Part shown: positions 20,500 through 30,394 of the stretch, one piece after another | Numbering within the stretch: the stretch's first letter is position 1 | Layout: every line of letters begins with the position of its first letter | Assembly (NCBI GenBank): GCA_024760905.1 | Contig: CM045731.1 | Location: 19,659,001 to 19,723,000, forward strand | Direction of reading: 5' to 3' | Length of the DNA stretch: 64,000 nucleotides | Source: Plotosus lineatus | Lineage: Eukaryota > Chordata > Actinopteri > Siluriformes > Plotosidae | Made by a program: the position numbers and the translations under genes | Notes under the pieces: model-generated | Seen by the model: only the letters and a program-made list of their open reading frames with translations | The model's database searches: none | What the model was told of the DNA's origin: nothing

Positions 20500-22990
20500 T
20501 TTTAGCCTGATGGTACCTGGCGTTTTACGCAAGACTTGCGTAGAATTAACAAAATAATAATACTTGTGGCCTTTGTGGTACCTGATGTTCCTTGTATTAT
20601 GGTGTCAATACCATGTAATCATTCTTATTTTTCTTTGATTGACCTCAGTTCTGCCTTGTTCAGTGTTTTGTTGAGGAGCAGACACGACCACTCTTCGCCT
20701 TCACGCCAAACAATACACAAGGACTAGATTGCAGCAAGGCTTCATTGATTTACCTGCTGTTTTTTCAGCTGTTGTTAGGGATGCGCTGTGTGACCTTGTT
20801 CTTCCCCCGGGCTCATGCGTCCTCAAGAACGCAGATAAGCTTCTGGTGTCTGCCGAAAGCGAGGAGGCATGCTCATTGGCCCTTCACAAGCACCTAGCTT
20901 CAAGGTATCAAAGACAAAGTTACAGTTTTGTAAGGACAAAGTGAAATATGTGGGCTTTGAACTTTCGCAAGGCACTAAGACGCTCCCCAAGATTATACTG
21001 ACACACAGCGTCCCGCCACGAAGGACGAGTTGCAAGTGTTTCTGGAACTTATTAACTACTGCCATCAGTGGATTCTAGACTGCTCTCTGTATGATAAATG
21101 TCTCAGGTCTGCCTTTTCACACACAGATCCTCCACAGCAGTTGCTGACATGGACTCCTGACATGCTGACAACCTATCATGCTCTGCACTGTGCACTGTGT
21201 TCTGCACCAACCCTGGGTCTTCCTGACTATATGAAAACTCTTCCACCTCCATGCCTGTGAACAGAACGGCGTGGCTACTGTTATGTTAGCTCAGGAGCAT
21301 GGGGGAGGTATGCAGCCCTGTGCTTTCCTTTCCAAAACTTTATATACTGTGCCCCAGGGTTTGCCTGCTTGTCTACTTGTAGTTGACGCCTGTGTTGTGA
21401 TGGTTCAAGATGCTGAAAAACTCATCCTTTCTCATCCTCTCATTTTACATTCTTCACAACAGGTAGCTCAGGTCTTGCAGAGTTTATAGACACAACACAT
21501 GACTGCGCAGCGTCGTTCTGGCTAAGACAACATTCTCCCAACCACTGAGAATCTCTCAACTTGTTCTATTTCCTCTTTTGATACTCTTGGTCACACCCTA
21601 GTGCGTCTCGTTAGCTCTCAGGATGACACTGTTTATGACAAACATGATTGCCTCTCTGAGATGACTCATTTAACTAGTATCCAGCCTGACATTTCCGCAA
21701 GCACATTGCGGTGTGGGGATGGGCTTTATGTTGACAGCTCGTGCTCTAAACCTCAGGGCGTTGTGTTCCTCTGCGGTTACTCGGTGTGCTCTTTACTAAA
21801 CACCGTTGTTGAGTCATATGCCCTTAATTTTTCCTCTGGCCAAACTGCTGAACTTTTTGCTCTCACACATGCCTGTATTCTCTCCTCTGGCAAGAATGTT
21901 AGTATTTACACTGACTCTGGATACAACTTTGGTGTGGCTCATGACTTTGGGCGCATCTGCCAATCACGTGGCTTCCAGTGTGCTTATGGAAATCCCATCT
22001 CCCACTCCTCTCCCCTCCAAGTACTTATTGATGCTTGTTATTGTCCTCATACTCTTACTATAGTTAAAACCAAGGCACATTCCTCAGGGGACGATTTCGA
22101 GTCCCGTGGTAACTCTTTGGCCGATCGAATCGCTAAACGGGCTGCTTCTACATGTGTTCTTCCTCTTTCATGTCAGACTCTACTTCTGAACATGGCGCTC
22201 CAATTTTGCCTGTCTAGTGCTCTTATTCTCGATCTAGACCCACACTCCCTCCAGGTGTTTGCTATACCATCTTGTACTTCCTTTTGGCAAACACTGGCAT
22301 GTTTATGGTTCAACCTGTTGGACAACTCTGTCTTTCCTCACACTGTGTGCCTTTCCTCGTGAAGAGGGTTAAAAGAGGACACAAACAAATTTTTTTGTAT
22401 CACTAATTTGAATGTCACAATTGACTTCGACCAAGGTACTCTATTTACTTCATGGATCACACAACAACTTTGTAAGTATTTACACCTTAATTAGCACGTT
22501 CAAATTCCATACCACCCATAATCCTCTTGGATCGTTGAACGTACTAACCGTACCGTGAAGAGTAAGCTCACGAAGGCGATGCAAAGCACTAACTGTAAAA
22601 ATTGGGTTGAACTCCGCCCTGAGGTGTTGGCTGAAATGAGATTGACACCCTGAAAGATGTGCACTTGTAGCCACATGAGATTATATTTGGCAACCTTTTT
22701 CACTCCCTTGGTGGAAAGGAATGGCAGCTTTGGGCACTTCATATCTTATGGTTCACATGGACGAATACTCCACAGCATATGTTGCCAAATTGCACGAATT
22801 ATGGTCCAAGGTCAATGCCTCTACCGTCCCCCTCCTTCGTCCACCTACACATAGTTACAAACAGGGGGATAAAGTACTAGTAAAATTGTTTAGGCGGTCT
22901 GGACAATTAAGGGAACCCACATACAGCGAACCTGCAGAGATAATCGACCTCACTCAAACCGCTGTGCTAACTGATCTTTTTCCACAGTAG
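20500..22990 (+). pseudogene. ERV-A copy 2 pol relic (RT, RNase H, integrase end)
   Basis: RT reads QQGFIDLPAVFSAVVRDALC, with the catalytic motif altered to NADK, and is followed by frameshifts. The connection region is at 21070-21480 (CSLYDKCLRSAFSHTDP; AFLSKTLYTVPQGLPACLL). RNase H is open at 21700-22150 (YVDSSCSKPQG; ELFALTHACILSSGKNVSIY; GNSLADRIAKRAAS). Integrase shows only a broken core end (VERTNRTVKSKL at about 22525) and the C-terminal domain (YKQGDKVLVKLFRRSG at 22855-22905). It has many breaks and is non-functional. Confidence 0.85.
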
Positions 22991-23143
22991 ATCCACGGAA
23001 CAAGGCTGAAACCAGCTTCAAATTGACCTTGTATGTATTACTGCTCATGTTTGTGTTCCTCTCCAGTGTGTATCTTAAATCTCTCTCATAGATGTCCCAT
23101 CAAACGAAGGTCCGGTCTGCGTTAACACCCGCCACGCAGAGAA

Positions 23144-23262
23144 CATGGGGACTCACCAGCTGCTGTGCGTCTTGGGGATCCTTTCAGTGATGATCGGACT
23201 ACCGTCCCATGTCCATCCTCATGATTACACCTTCTGGCAGTTCGCCAATTGGACAGCGTGAC
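23144..23262 (+). pseudogene. ERV-A copy 2 env start (remnant)
   Basis: ATG at 23144 opens a signal-peptide-like frame (about 25 mostly hydrophobic residues), then a stop about 40 codons in. The rest of env is deleted: the polypurine tract follows within about 200 bases. Confidence 0.55.
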
Positions 23263-23468
23263 AATACACCAATGAAAGCTGTTATGTTTGCCATATTTTG
23301 CCGAGTTCAGCTGTATCTGTTTTTGTGACCTTGTTTTCACCTTGTACAAACCTCTCTTTTTTCTTAGCTGGTAGTGTTGGTACGATATTCACCCCCGTTT
23401 ATGGTAATCACACCAATGTTGTTTAATTTTATATTATACTAGATAAATCCAGTATAAAAGAGGGGAAT

Positions 23469-23949
23469 TGAAGGGAAAATGTTCTAAATCCTCATACTGT
23501 GAATGTTTTTTACTTGTTTCTCTGAGTCTGGAAAATTACAGGCTTATATACTATTGTAACAATCAGGTGCAATTTCTACTGTGAATGTTGCTTCTCTCTT
23601 CTGAGATGCCAGTGTCTTGTCTCACCTTGGTCTGTGAAAATTATTATCGACTTTTTGATATAGTCCAGCCGCTCCTAGATACTGTGGACTTGTTTTTATT
23701 GTGGAAAAGTATTGATGACCACCACCAGCCCCCTTAAACTAACCAGCTTCAACCGATTCCTCACCTTGGGTGGGGAACCAACTTAGAGCTGTATACTATA
23801 TGAGTACTCCACCATTGTGTGTTGGGGACTCGTGAATGAAGACTGCTGTTTTTTTACATGGACTGCTGTCTTTTTTACAACGCGGTCTGGGTGACACAGG
23901 CGAATCAATCCTTGAAGAGTATTCGTGTGGGCCGATTCAGTCACCTAAC
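23469..23949 (+). repeat. 3' LTR of ERV-A copy 2
   Basis: 481 bp, TGAAGGG...CTAACA, preceded by the purine tract AAAAGAGGGGAA. It differs clearly from the 5' LTR by substitutions and small indels, so the insertion is not recent. Confidence 0.9.
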
Positions 23950-23956
23950 AATATAA

Positions 23957-23993
23957 CCCCCCCCCCCACACACACACACACACACACACACAC
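23957..23993. repeat. C-run and (CA)n microsatellite
   Basis: Eleven or so C then a CA run, at the junction of ERV-A and the next element. Confidence 0.9.
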
Positions 23994-24203
23994 GCAGTGA
24001 TACCTCAGCTAACAAGTTTAATCTGAAGCTTGACATCCAAAGTTTGTTCGATAAAACAATTATTCCCATAAGAAATGACAGAAAACCAATTAATTCGTTC
24101 CAACCCCCTCCCAAACTCATAACCTGCCACAAACACATATATTTGACCTAATATATGAAAGATAAACATGTAAAAACGATGAATATTTCATCACAATACA
24201 CAG

Positions 24204-24648
24204 TGTCAGGTTCTAAATCAACACCGACATAATAAAACACATTAACAAGAAGAAAGACACAGAGAATTTAATTATTTTCACTCATATCAGGAGAGCGACC
24301 AAACCAGTTCATTTACATATTCTAATCGTTCTGCCCTAAGTTTGATCGAGAGCCTCTTTTATTTCTTTAGGGGGATTCCTAGTTACATAATAATGCTGAC
24401 TTCTAAGGGGAGGGGTACACATAAGTCAGCAATAATTCTTATCAATATGTTGCAAGCTGCAGAATGTTCAGTCTCCCGCCTTGCGGTGGTTGCTGAGTCA
24501 TCTTGTTGTTACGTCATTCCGCTTATCAGTTCTGCTATAGGGGGACTCCTGCAAAACATCTTTTAGCAAGCAGTTTCAACTTTAATAATACATCACAAAA
24601 CTTATCAAGCACAAGCTGGGATAACTTATATGTATAATTACTTTAACA
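24204..24648 (-). repeat. 3' LTR of ERV-C
   Basis: On the plus strand it reads TGTCAGGTTCTAAATC...TACTTTAACA. The minus-strand purine tract AGGAGGGAAA abuts it at 24649-24659. Confidence 0.9.
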
Positions 24649-24759
24649 TTTCCCTCCTGTTTATCTCAGTTTGGACAAAAAACATCATTTTACTAACACT
24701 TCAAACAGTTTTTAGATTAGTAAATTCATTAATTTTATCCAAAACACTCTAACAGAGAA

Positions 24760-25380
24760 GTCATCTTTCTTAATAGTTTTCACCATTTGGAAACGAGTCA
24801 GACACATCATTTAATATTTCATACTCATTTTCATCATCAATATTATTGCTTTCATCATTTTCCATGCGCTTCTTTAAAAAGCTGATACATTTGTGTTTCA
24901 TCTGACTTAGGACTCAGGGCAGTGATGATGAGTCGATTCAACATGGAACGTAAACATGGAATGCAAAAACAACCATAGAGTATGAAAAAAAAGGCTGCAA
25001 AATCTGCAACAGATATTAATACAGATGATACAAAAGTACAATATTTTCTGAACATACTAAAACATGAGTCCCACATGGAGGTATCTACCCCAGAATGTTC
25101 TTTCATCTTTTTATTAAGAGATTTCAGGCCTTCTATTGCTCTAAATTTTGTATCAGCACTCTTGTCGTGGTATTGGGAGTATTCATATCACTGAGGCGGT
25201 GTGTGTTCCATTACACCCAGCAGTTATAGGAGTCAGTCTTGCTGAACTCATTGCTCCTGTTCCGACATCTATTCCTTGGACCCTCACCAGGGTCAGGAGT
25301 AAGATTATTCCTTTCCACAATTTTAATTTCTTCCTTTGGATGTTACCTCTTATACTACAGGGTCTATCAGGTGTTATGAG
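24760..25380 (-). pseudogene. ERV-C env, transmembrane-subunit remnant
   Basis: The minus-strand frame 25106-24855 carries KEHSGVDTSMWDSCF, a hydrophobic membrane span and a Cys-containing juxtamembrane segment (FCIPCLRSM). It parallels the ERV-B envelope end (KEHSGVD; CCCIPCIRSLC). The surface subunit is missing. Confidence 0.7.
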
Positions 25381-25383
25381 GCA

Positions 25384-26350
25384 CTAAAGGACTTTTGACT
25401 CGTTGATTTCTTCGCTGGCTTTCGTGTCTATCCAGTCCCATTGATCTGAGTCCACACTATTACCAGACTCAGTCTCAGTCCCGGTTGTCTCGAGCACTCT
25501 GATGACTCGCTTGCAGTGCGTCAGGTGTATCCAGGTGTTTTTTTCCGCTAGTTTGATGTCCGCTGGTGTTGTCAAGAGGGCTCGGTATGGGCCTTCCCAC
25601 TTAGCTGAAAGCCAATACTTTCTTTTTATGCTTCTGATAAGGACCCAATTCTCCAGGTTTGTTTCGGGAATTTCACTCTTTTAGGTCTCATGTTTCCTTG
25701 AGCATTGTGTTTTGCACAGATTAGACACGCTTTCCAAAAATATTTATTTTGAGTATAGATTAAAGCCATATGCTGTGTATTTCTGGTCTACTTGTCCCAC
25801 CATCCCTCCTGTTGAGACATGGGTCTTCCCATGGCTCAAAATTGCTGCCCATTTAAATAAGTTTTTTTTTTTTTGTAGGATCGGTTTGTTATCGGGACAG
25901 GTATAGATACCGTTTTTAATCTGCGCACCTTTCTTTACTCAGGATAATTTTTCATTTTATGGGCTTTGTTCCTGCATGCTCTGTCGGACTTCTTTGGTAA
26001 CCTCAGTGTCATCTGTTACTGTTAATACTTCAATTACTCCTTCAGCAGCTTCTTTTGCTTTTCTGTCTGCAAAGGCATTTCCTTTGGATACATCATCTGT
26101 TTTATTTGTGTGTGCAGCGCATTTGCATACTGCTACTTGTTTTGGTAATTGTACTGCTTCTAACAATTCTTTTAGTAGTTGTGCATGAGTGACTGGTTTG
26201 CCAGTTGAGGTTATCATGCCTCTGTTGTGCCAATATTGTGCAAATGAGTATACGGTGGCATAATTTTGTGTCCCTGAGCTTCTGGTGATGGGTTTGGTTG
26301 GTTTTGCAGGAGGGGAATGATATGGAGGGAGCTCTTCCTATTTTTCATTT
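25384..26350 (-). pseudogene. ERV-C pol relic (RNase H end and integrase end)
   Basis: 25957-26217 holds the RNase H C-terminal part (HAQLLKELLEAV; KGNAFADRKAKEAAEG). 25384-25690 holds the integrase C-terminal region (GPYRALLTTPADIKLAE; WIHLTHCKRV). A deletion joins the two. RT is absent between gag and RNase H. Confidence 0.75.
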
Positions 26351-26418
26351 GTCAAATCAGGATAAAGTTTGTTATGCTGGCGATTTATAGGTGGTGTATT
26401 TTTACAGGGTATATATAG

Positions 26419-27220
26419 TCATGTTGAACTCTGGTTTCGTTTCTTTTCTGGGCAATCTCGGCTGCAATGTCCTTTCTTACCACATGCCCAGCATTCATTC
26501 CCTCCAGGTCTATTAAATCCTCCTCTTCCTCTTCCTCTGCCTCTAGTCCCCTGATAATATACTTCAGGGTCATCACAGTCCTCAAAGAAGGTTTCTACTC
26601 TTTTTATTTTCTTCTTTTTGGTTACTTTACCTGCATGCATTGCCTGGTCTGCATAATCTTCCAGTTCCATTCTACCATGGGTCCAGACATGTTTTTCAAT
26701 CCAGTATGTTCCTCTTTCTTGTGCTGCACCATGCAGACCATTTTTCAGGTGTATTGCAAATGTTTGGCCCCTTGTTGGCCTGTCATCCACTATTCCACTG
26801 TGTAATCGGAATGCTTCCTCATATCTGATTCTGAACCTTCTTCCACTATTTATCTAATCATCTTCTTTTCTATGAAACATCACTTCCTCTTTTTGGCCTT
26901 TTTAAAAAAAATCTTTTTCACTTGCTTTTATTTTTCTTTCTCATGTTTTTGTTTTTCTCCTTCACGCCTTTTATTTGCCATTTTAATCCACTCTTCTGCT
27001 TCTTCCCATCTTTGTTTTTTCATTTTTTTTCATTATTTTTGCAGTTTTGTCTAATAGCTCCTTGTAATTCTATTAGTCTTTTTACATTTAACTGTCCGTT
27101 GAATCCATCCTTGCTAACCCATAAATCTAAATATTTATTTCTATCAGGCATCTGTTTTTCTACTGCGTTCCAATCTCCACATTCTAATTTATCTCTAGTC
27201 TTACTGTTTTTACCCCCCAT
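26419..27220 (-). pseudogene. ERV-C gag
   Basis: Gag starts at the Met at 27220 (MGGKNSKTRDKLECGDW; the Gly2 suits myristoylation). It continues with WVSKDGFNGQL to about 27020, is interrupted by low-complexity T-rich sequence (26870-27030), and resumes at 26790 with DDRPTRGQTFAIHLKNGLHG. An RG-rich stretch and an intact CCHC zinc knuckle (CWACGKKGHCSRDC, about 26495-26454) follow. The last part ends in a stop before 26419. Confidence 0.75.
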
Positions 27221-27908
27221 TTTAACCCAATTTGGACCAGTGGTTTGTTGCACCTAGGGTGTCCTAACACTGGTTTCCTACGGGACAACGATTAATTATT
27301 TCTGTGGTAATCCTCAAGCTTCTACCTTTTCAGGCGAAGGATTCTTGCCTCTGCATCCACAAAAACTTGTTGTATTAATCCCGCAGTATTATATGAGGAT
27401 TTAATCAAGGATTCCATCCTCCATTCTCACACAAATTCATTCATCCACAGCCGTTTATCTTCTCAGAACCTGGGGAGTCCGCGCTCCCTTCTTTTATATA
27501 TCTGCCATTGTCTAGAATACTCAGGGTTTTGCTTCTTAGACAGGGGAGTCCGCCCTCCCTTTTTCTTCTTTTTATATTTTTATTTTATTTTATTTATTTT
27601 TTTCTCTTTTTTCGTGGAATTTAACTGTCTTTTTGCAACCTCTTATTGCTTTTCATCCATTTCACATCCATTTTATGTCATTCATTTTATGTAACCTTTG
27701 TTACCGAGCTCATTCATTTCTACTTTTTAAAAGAAGTTAACTCACCCTGTGTCTCCTCCTTGGATCACCTGCCAACCCTTGGATCCCTGTTGATGGGTCG
27801 ATCCTCCCGGACCCAAAAAGGGTCTGATGTCAACTCACTCTTGAGTTGCCTTGGCCAAGGTTTTCACCGGTATCCACCTCGTCAGCAGGGATCCTCAGGT
27901 ATCTTGGT

Positions 27909-27926
27909 ATCCGGCTCGACGGACCA
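27909..27926 (-). promoter_or_regulatory. ERV-C primer-binding site, tRNA-Tyr-like
   Basis: The minus strand reads TGGTCCGTCGAGCCGGAT six bases after the LTR. The 3' end of vertebrate tRNA-Tyr predicts TGGTCCTTCGAGCCGGAA, two mismatches. So this family uses a different primer from ERV-A and ERV-B. Confidence 0.6.
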
Positions 27927-27932
27927 ATTAAA

Positions 27933-28400
27933 TGTCAGGTTCTAAATCAACACAGACATACTAAAACACATTAACAAGAAGAAAGACACAGAAAATTTAA
28001 TTCTTTTCACTCATATGAGGAGCGCGACCAAACCAGTTCAGTTATATGTTCGAGAAGCTCTGTCCTAAGTTTGATTGAGAACCTCTTTTATTTCTTTAGG
28101 GGGATTCCTGGTTACATAATAATGCTGACTTCTAAGGGGAGGGGTACACATAAGTCAGCAATATTTCTTATCAATATGTTGCAAGCTACAGAATATTCAG
28201 TCTCCCGCCTTGCGGTGGTTGCTCAGTCATCTTGTTGTTACGTCGTTCCGCTTTATCAGTATATGCCATTCTGCTTATCAGTTCTGCTATAGGGGGACTC
28301 CTGCAAGACATCTTTTAGCAAGCAGTTTCAACTTTAATAATACATTGCAAAACTTATCGAGCACAAGCTGGGGTAACTTATAAGTATAATTACTTTAACA
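27933..28400 (-). repeat. 5' LTR of ERV-C
   Basis: The partner of 24204-24648, 468 bp, with a small internal duplication. Confidence 0.9.
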
Positions 28401-28608
28401 CATACATTCATATTAATAATAATTAATAATAATTAATAATAAAAGAAGAATAAACAGAAAGTCAACTAACTCTTCTGATCATCACCTGCGGTGAAGATGT
28501 CACGTGGGCAGGCACGAGGTGGTGCGTAACAGAGGAGGAGGAGAATTCTGTGCATGTGCACGCTACAAATGACAACAAGGAAAGGCTCATGGTGAGCTTC
28601 CACAAGGC

Positions 28609-28876
28609 CAGTGCTTCTCAAATAGTGGGGTACGTGGTGTGATGCCTTGCTTATGACCCTAGAGAACATGCTTTTTTGCCATACTGTACTAGAATTAAGT
28701 GTAATAGCGTATCCACTACAGTAGTCGTCAGTGGCGCTATGGTATAGGGAAAAAACATCGAGCAAACGATATGAAGTGCAGTAAACACTATATATAGTCA
28801 CATGTGGGGCACTGGGTGGGTGTGAAATGTTTTCTTTCTAAAGGGGGCATCACAGAAAATAATTGAGAAACACTGT
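28609..28876. mobile_element. hAT-like MITE
   Basis: Inverted ends CAGTGCTTCTCAAAT and AATTGAGAAACACTG. The 8-bp duplication CACAAGGC (28601-28608) / GACAAGGC (28877-28884) has one mismatch. About 268 bp, non-coding. Confidence 0.8.
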
Positions 28877-29154
28877 GACAAGGCATTCTTGGAGCACGGA
28901 GGAATACACACGGAAGAATACGAGGGTATTCGGCCAGGAAAAGCCATTTCGAGGAAAGCTTGTAAAGTGAATTTTTGCTTGTTGGATGGAGCAGAATTTT
29001 GGTGGGTTCAAAGCTCATATGATGGAAAAATCATTATAAGGGACACTTGTTAGACAAGGTACCACTGTATGTATTTATTTATTTACTTATATAATATATG
29101 TATGTGTGTATGTTTGTACTTGTATCTATTTTTGCACCCCCTACTGATAGTACC

Positions 29155-29240
29155 TCAAGAGCCTGTAACAGTGAATTTCTCCATTGTGAGATTAATAAAG
29201 CTGTATCTTATCTTATCTTATCTTATCTTATCTTATATAC
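29155..29240 (+). repeat. L2-type retroposon 3' tail
   Basis: GTGAATTTCTCCATTGTGAG then ATTAATAAAGCTG and (TATCT)n is a retroposon tail. The same tail, reversed, was inserted at 35900-35965. Confidence 0.65.
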
Positions 29241-29274
29241 ATACATACACACACAAATACAATTCATCTGGGTC

Positions 29275-29440
29275 AGCAGGGTGGCGTAGCGCTCAGCACA
29301 TTCTCCTCACAGAAAGAAGTTCATGGGTCCGACTCAGTGTGGGGTCTGAAGGTTCTCCCCATGCTTGCTTTTGTTTCCTTGGGGTTCTCAGGTTTCCTCT
29401 CGCGATCCAAACAAATACAAAGTTTGATAACTGATTGCTC
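29275..29440 (+). repeat. tRNA-derived SINE, degenerate
   Basis: AGGGTGGCGTAGCGCTCAGC, TCTCCCCATGCTTGC and GTTCTCAGGTTTCCTC match the head and body of the SINE at 16774. The B box is mutated (GGGTCCGACTC). Confidence 0.7.
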
Positions 29441-30164
29441 CAAATTGCCTCAAATATAAAATATGTACGAGTGATTTTGTGTGTGTACACTGGCCCCATG
29501 ATGATTCTGTAGTGTTGCTGTTATTATGAGGTCATTCATCCACAGAGCATTATTCAGGTCAGGCACTGATACCTGGGGCAGTGACTCATGTTCTCAGTTT
29601 GTGCACGGGTGGTGGGGTGATGGTGGTTGGAACTGTGTGCTTTCAATTTTGGGAAGAAGCTACATAATGGATTGATGGTCACGTATCCATTAATAAGTGT
29701 CCGTACAATGTGTTTACTGTGAGCAGAGAGCTTTGTCTGGTATGCAATGGTCTGATATCCAACGCTGCAATGGAGTGAAATGTGTATTGGTGACTACGCT
29801 GCCACTCCATGGTATGCATGCTGTGCTGTTTACACGATCCTCAGCTCTGTTCTGCCGATGCTGTCAAAAAATGGACGCCTCTTCGGCTGGATGCATCTCT
29901 TTATGTACATTGTGCCAGATTCTGCAGAACAGTACGCAGGGAAAAAACAAACAAACAAACAAACAAACAAAAAACTGTCTGTTTCTCTAACAAGAATAAA
30001 CACAGGTATTAGGTACCTAAGGGGCAAATCAGGAATATTATTTTCCCTCCCATATGCACAAATGCTAAATAAATGTGGAACACATCACACTGCATCCTGC
30101 ACTCTGCTCAATTCGATAATACATAGTACACCGAACTGCACCCCCTCCAAAAAAAAAAAAAAAA
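29441..30164. other. Non-coding spacer
   Basis: No supported gene. It contains a (CAAA)n run (29944-29972) and a poly(A) run (30150-30170) right before the LINE. Confidence 0.5.
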
Positions 30165-30394
30165 AAAAAATTAATGCCGGTCCCAAGCCCAGAGAAATGC
30201 AGAGGGTTGCGACAGGAAGGGCATCCGGCGTAAAACTTTTGCCAAAATAAAAAATGCAAACCAGAAAGTATAAATTCATACCGGATCGGTCGAGGCGCGG
30301 GTTAACAATGACCGCCATCAGTGCTGTTAACCAACAGGGTGCTGATGGAAATTGGACTACTGTTGGTTGAAAACGTCAAAGAAGCAGTGGTGGG

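Larger units (their letters stand above)
19265..23949 (+). mobile_element. ERV family A, copy 2 (both LTRs, deleted inside)
   Basis: 5' LTR, mutated primer site, hairpin leader, then an RTE fragment where gag should be, RT, RNase H, the C-terminal part of integrase, the first residues of env, polypurine tract and 3' LTR. Gag, protease, the integrase core and nearly all of env are missing. It is the duplicate of copy 1 and preserves the 3' part that copy 1 lost. Confidence 0.9.
24204..28400 (-). mobile_element. ERV family C, internally deleted provirus
   Basis: On the minus strand: 5' LTR (27933-28400), primer site, long leader, gag, then directly the RNase H end, integrase end, env transmembrane subunit, purine tract and 3' LTR (24204-24648). 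RT and most of integrase and env are absent. The two LTRs (445 and 468 bp) differ by many substitutions and a local duplication (TCAGTATATGCCATTCTGCT at about 28256), so it is older than ERV-B. Confidence 0.85.
23995..29067. mobile_element. Tigger-like element hosting ERV-C and a hAT MITE
   Basis: The left end CAGTGATACCTCAGCTAACA (23995) and right end TGTTAGACAAGGTACCACTG (29048-29067, followed by TA) are imperfect inverted repeats. Once ERV-C (24204-28400) and the hAT MITE (28609-28876) are removed, about 610 bases remain, without a transposase. An (AAT)n run lies at 28410-28441. Confidence 0.6.

Noticed and set aside
26872..27257. Phe-rich plus-strand frame that looks like a membrane protein
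   Set aside because: It is T-rich low-complexity sequence antisense to ERV-C gag (Lys-rich), not a transmembrane gene.
28466..29018. Two minus-strand frames of 76-111 codons
   Set aside because: They lie across a hAT MITE and Tigger-like sequence with no conserved motif.
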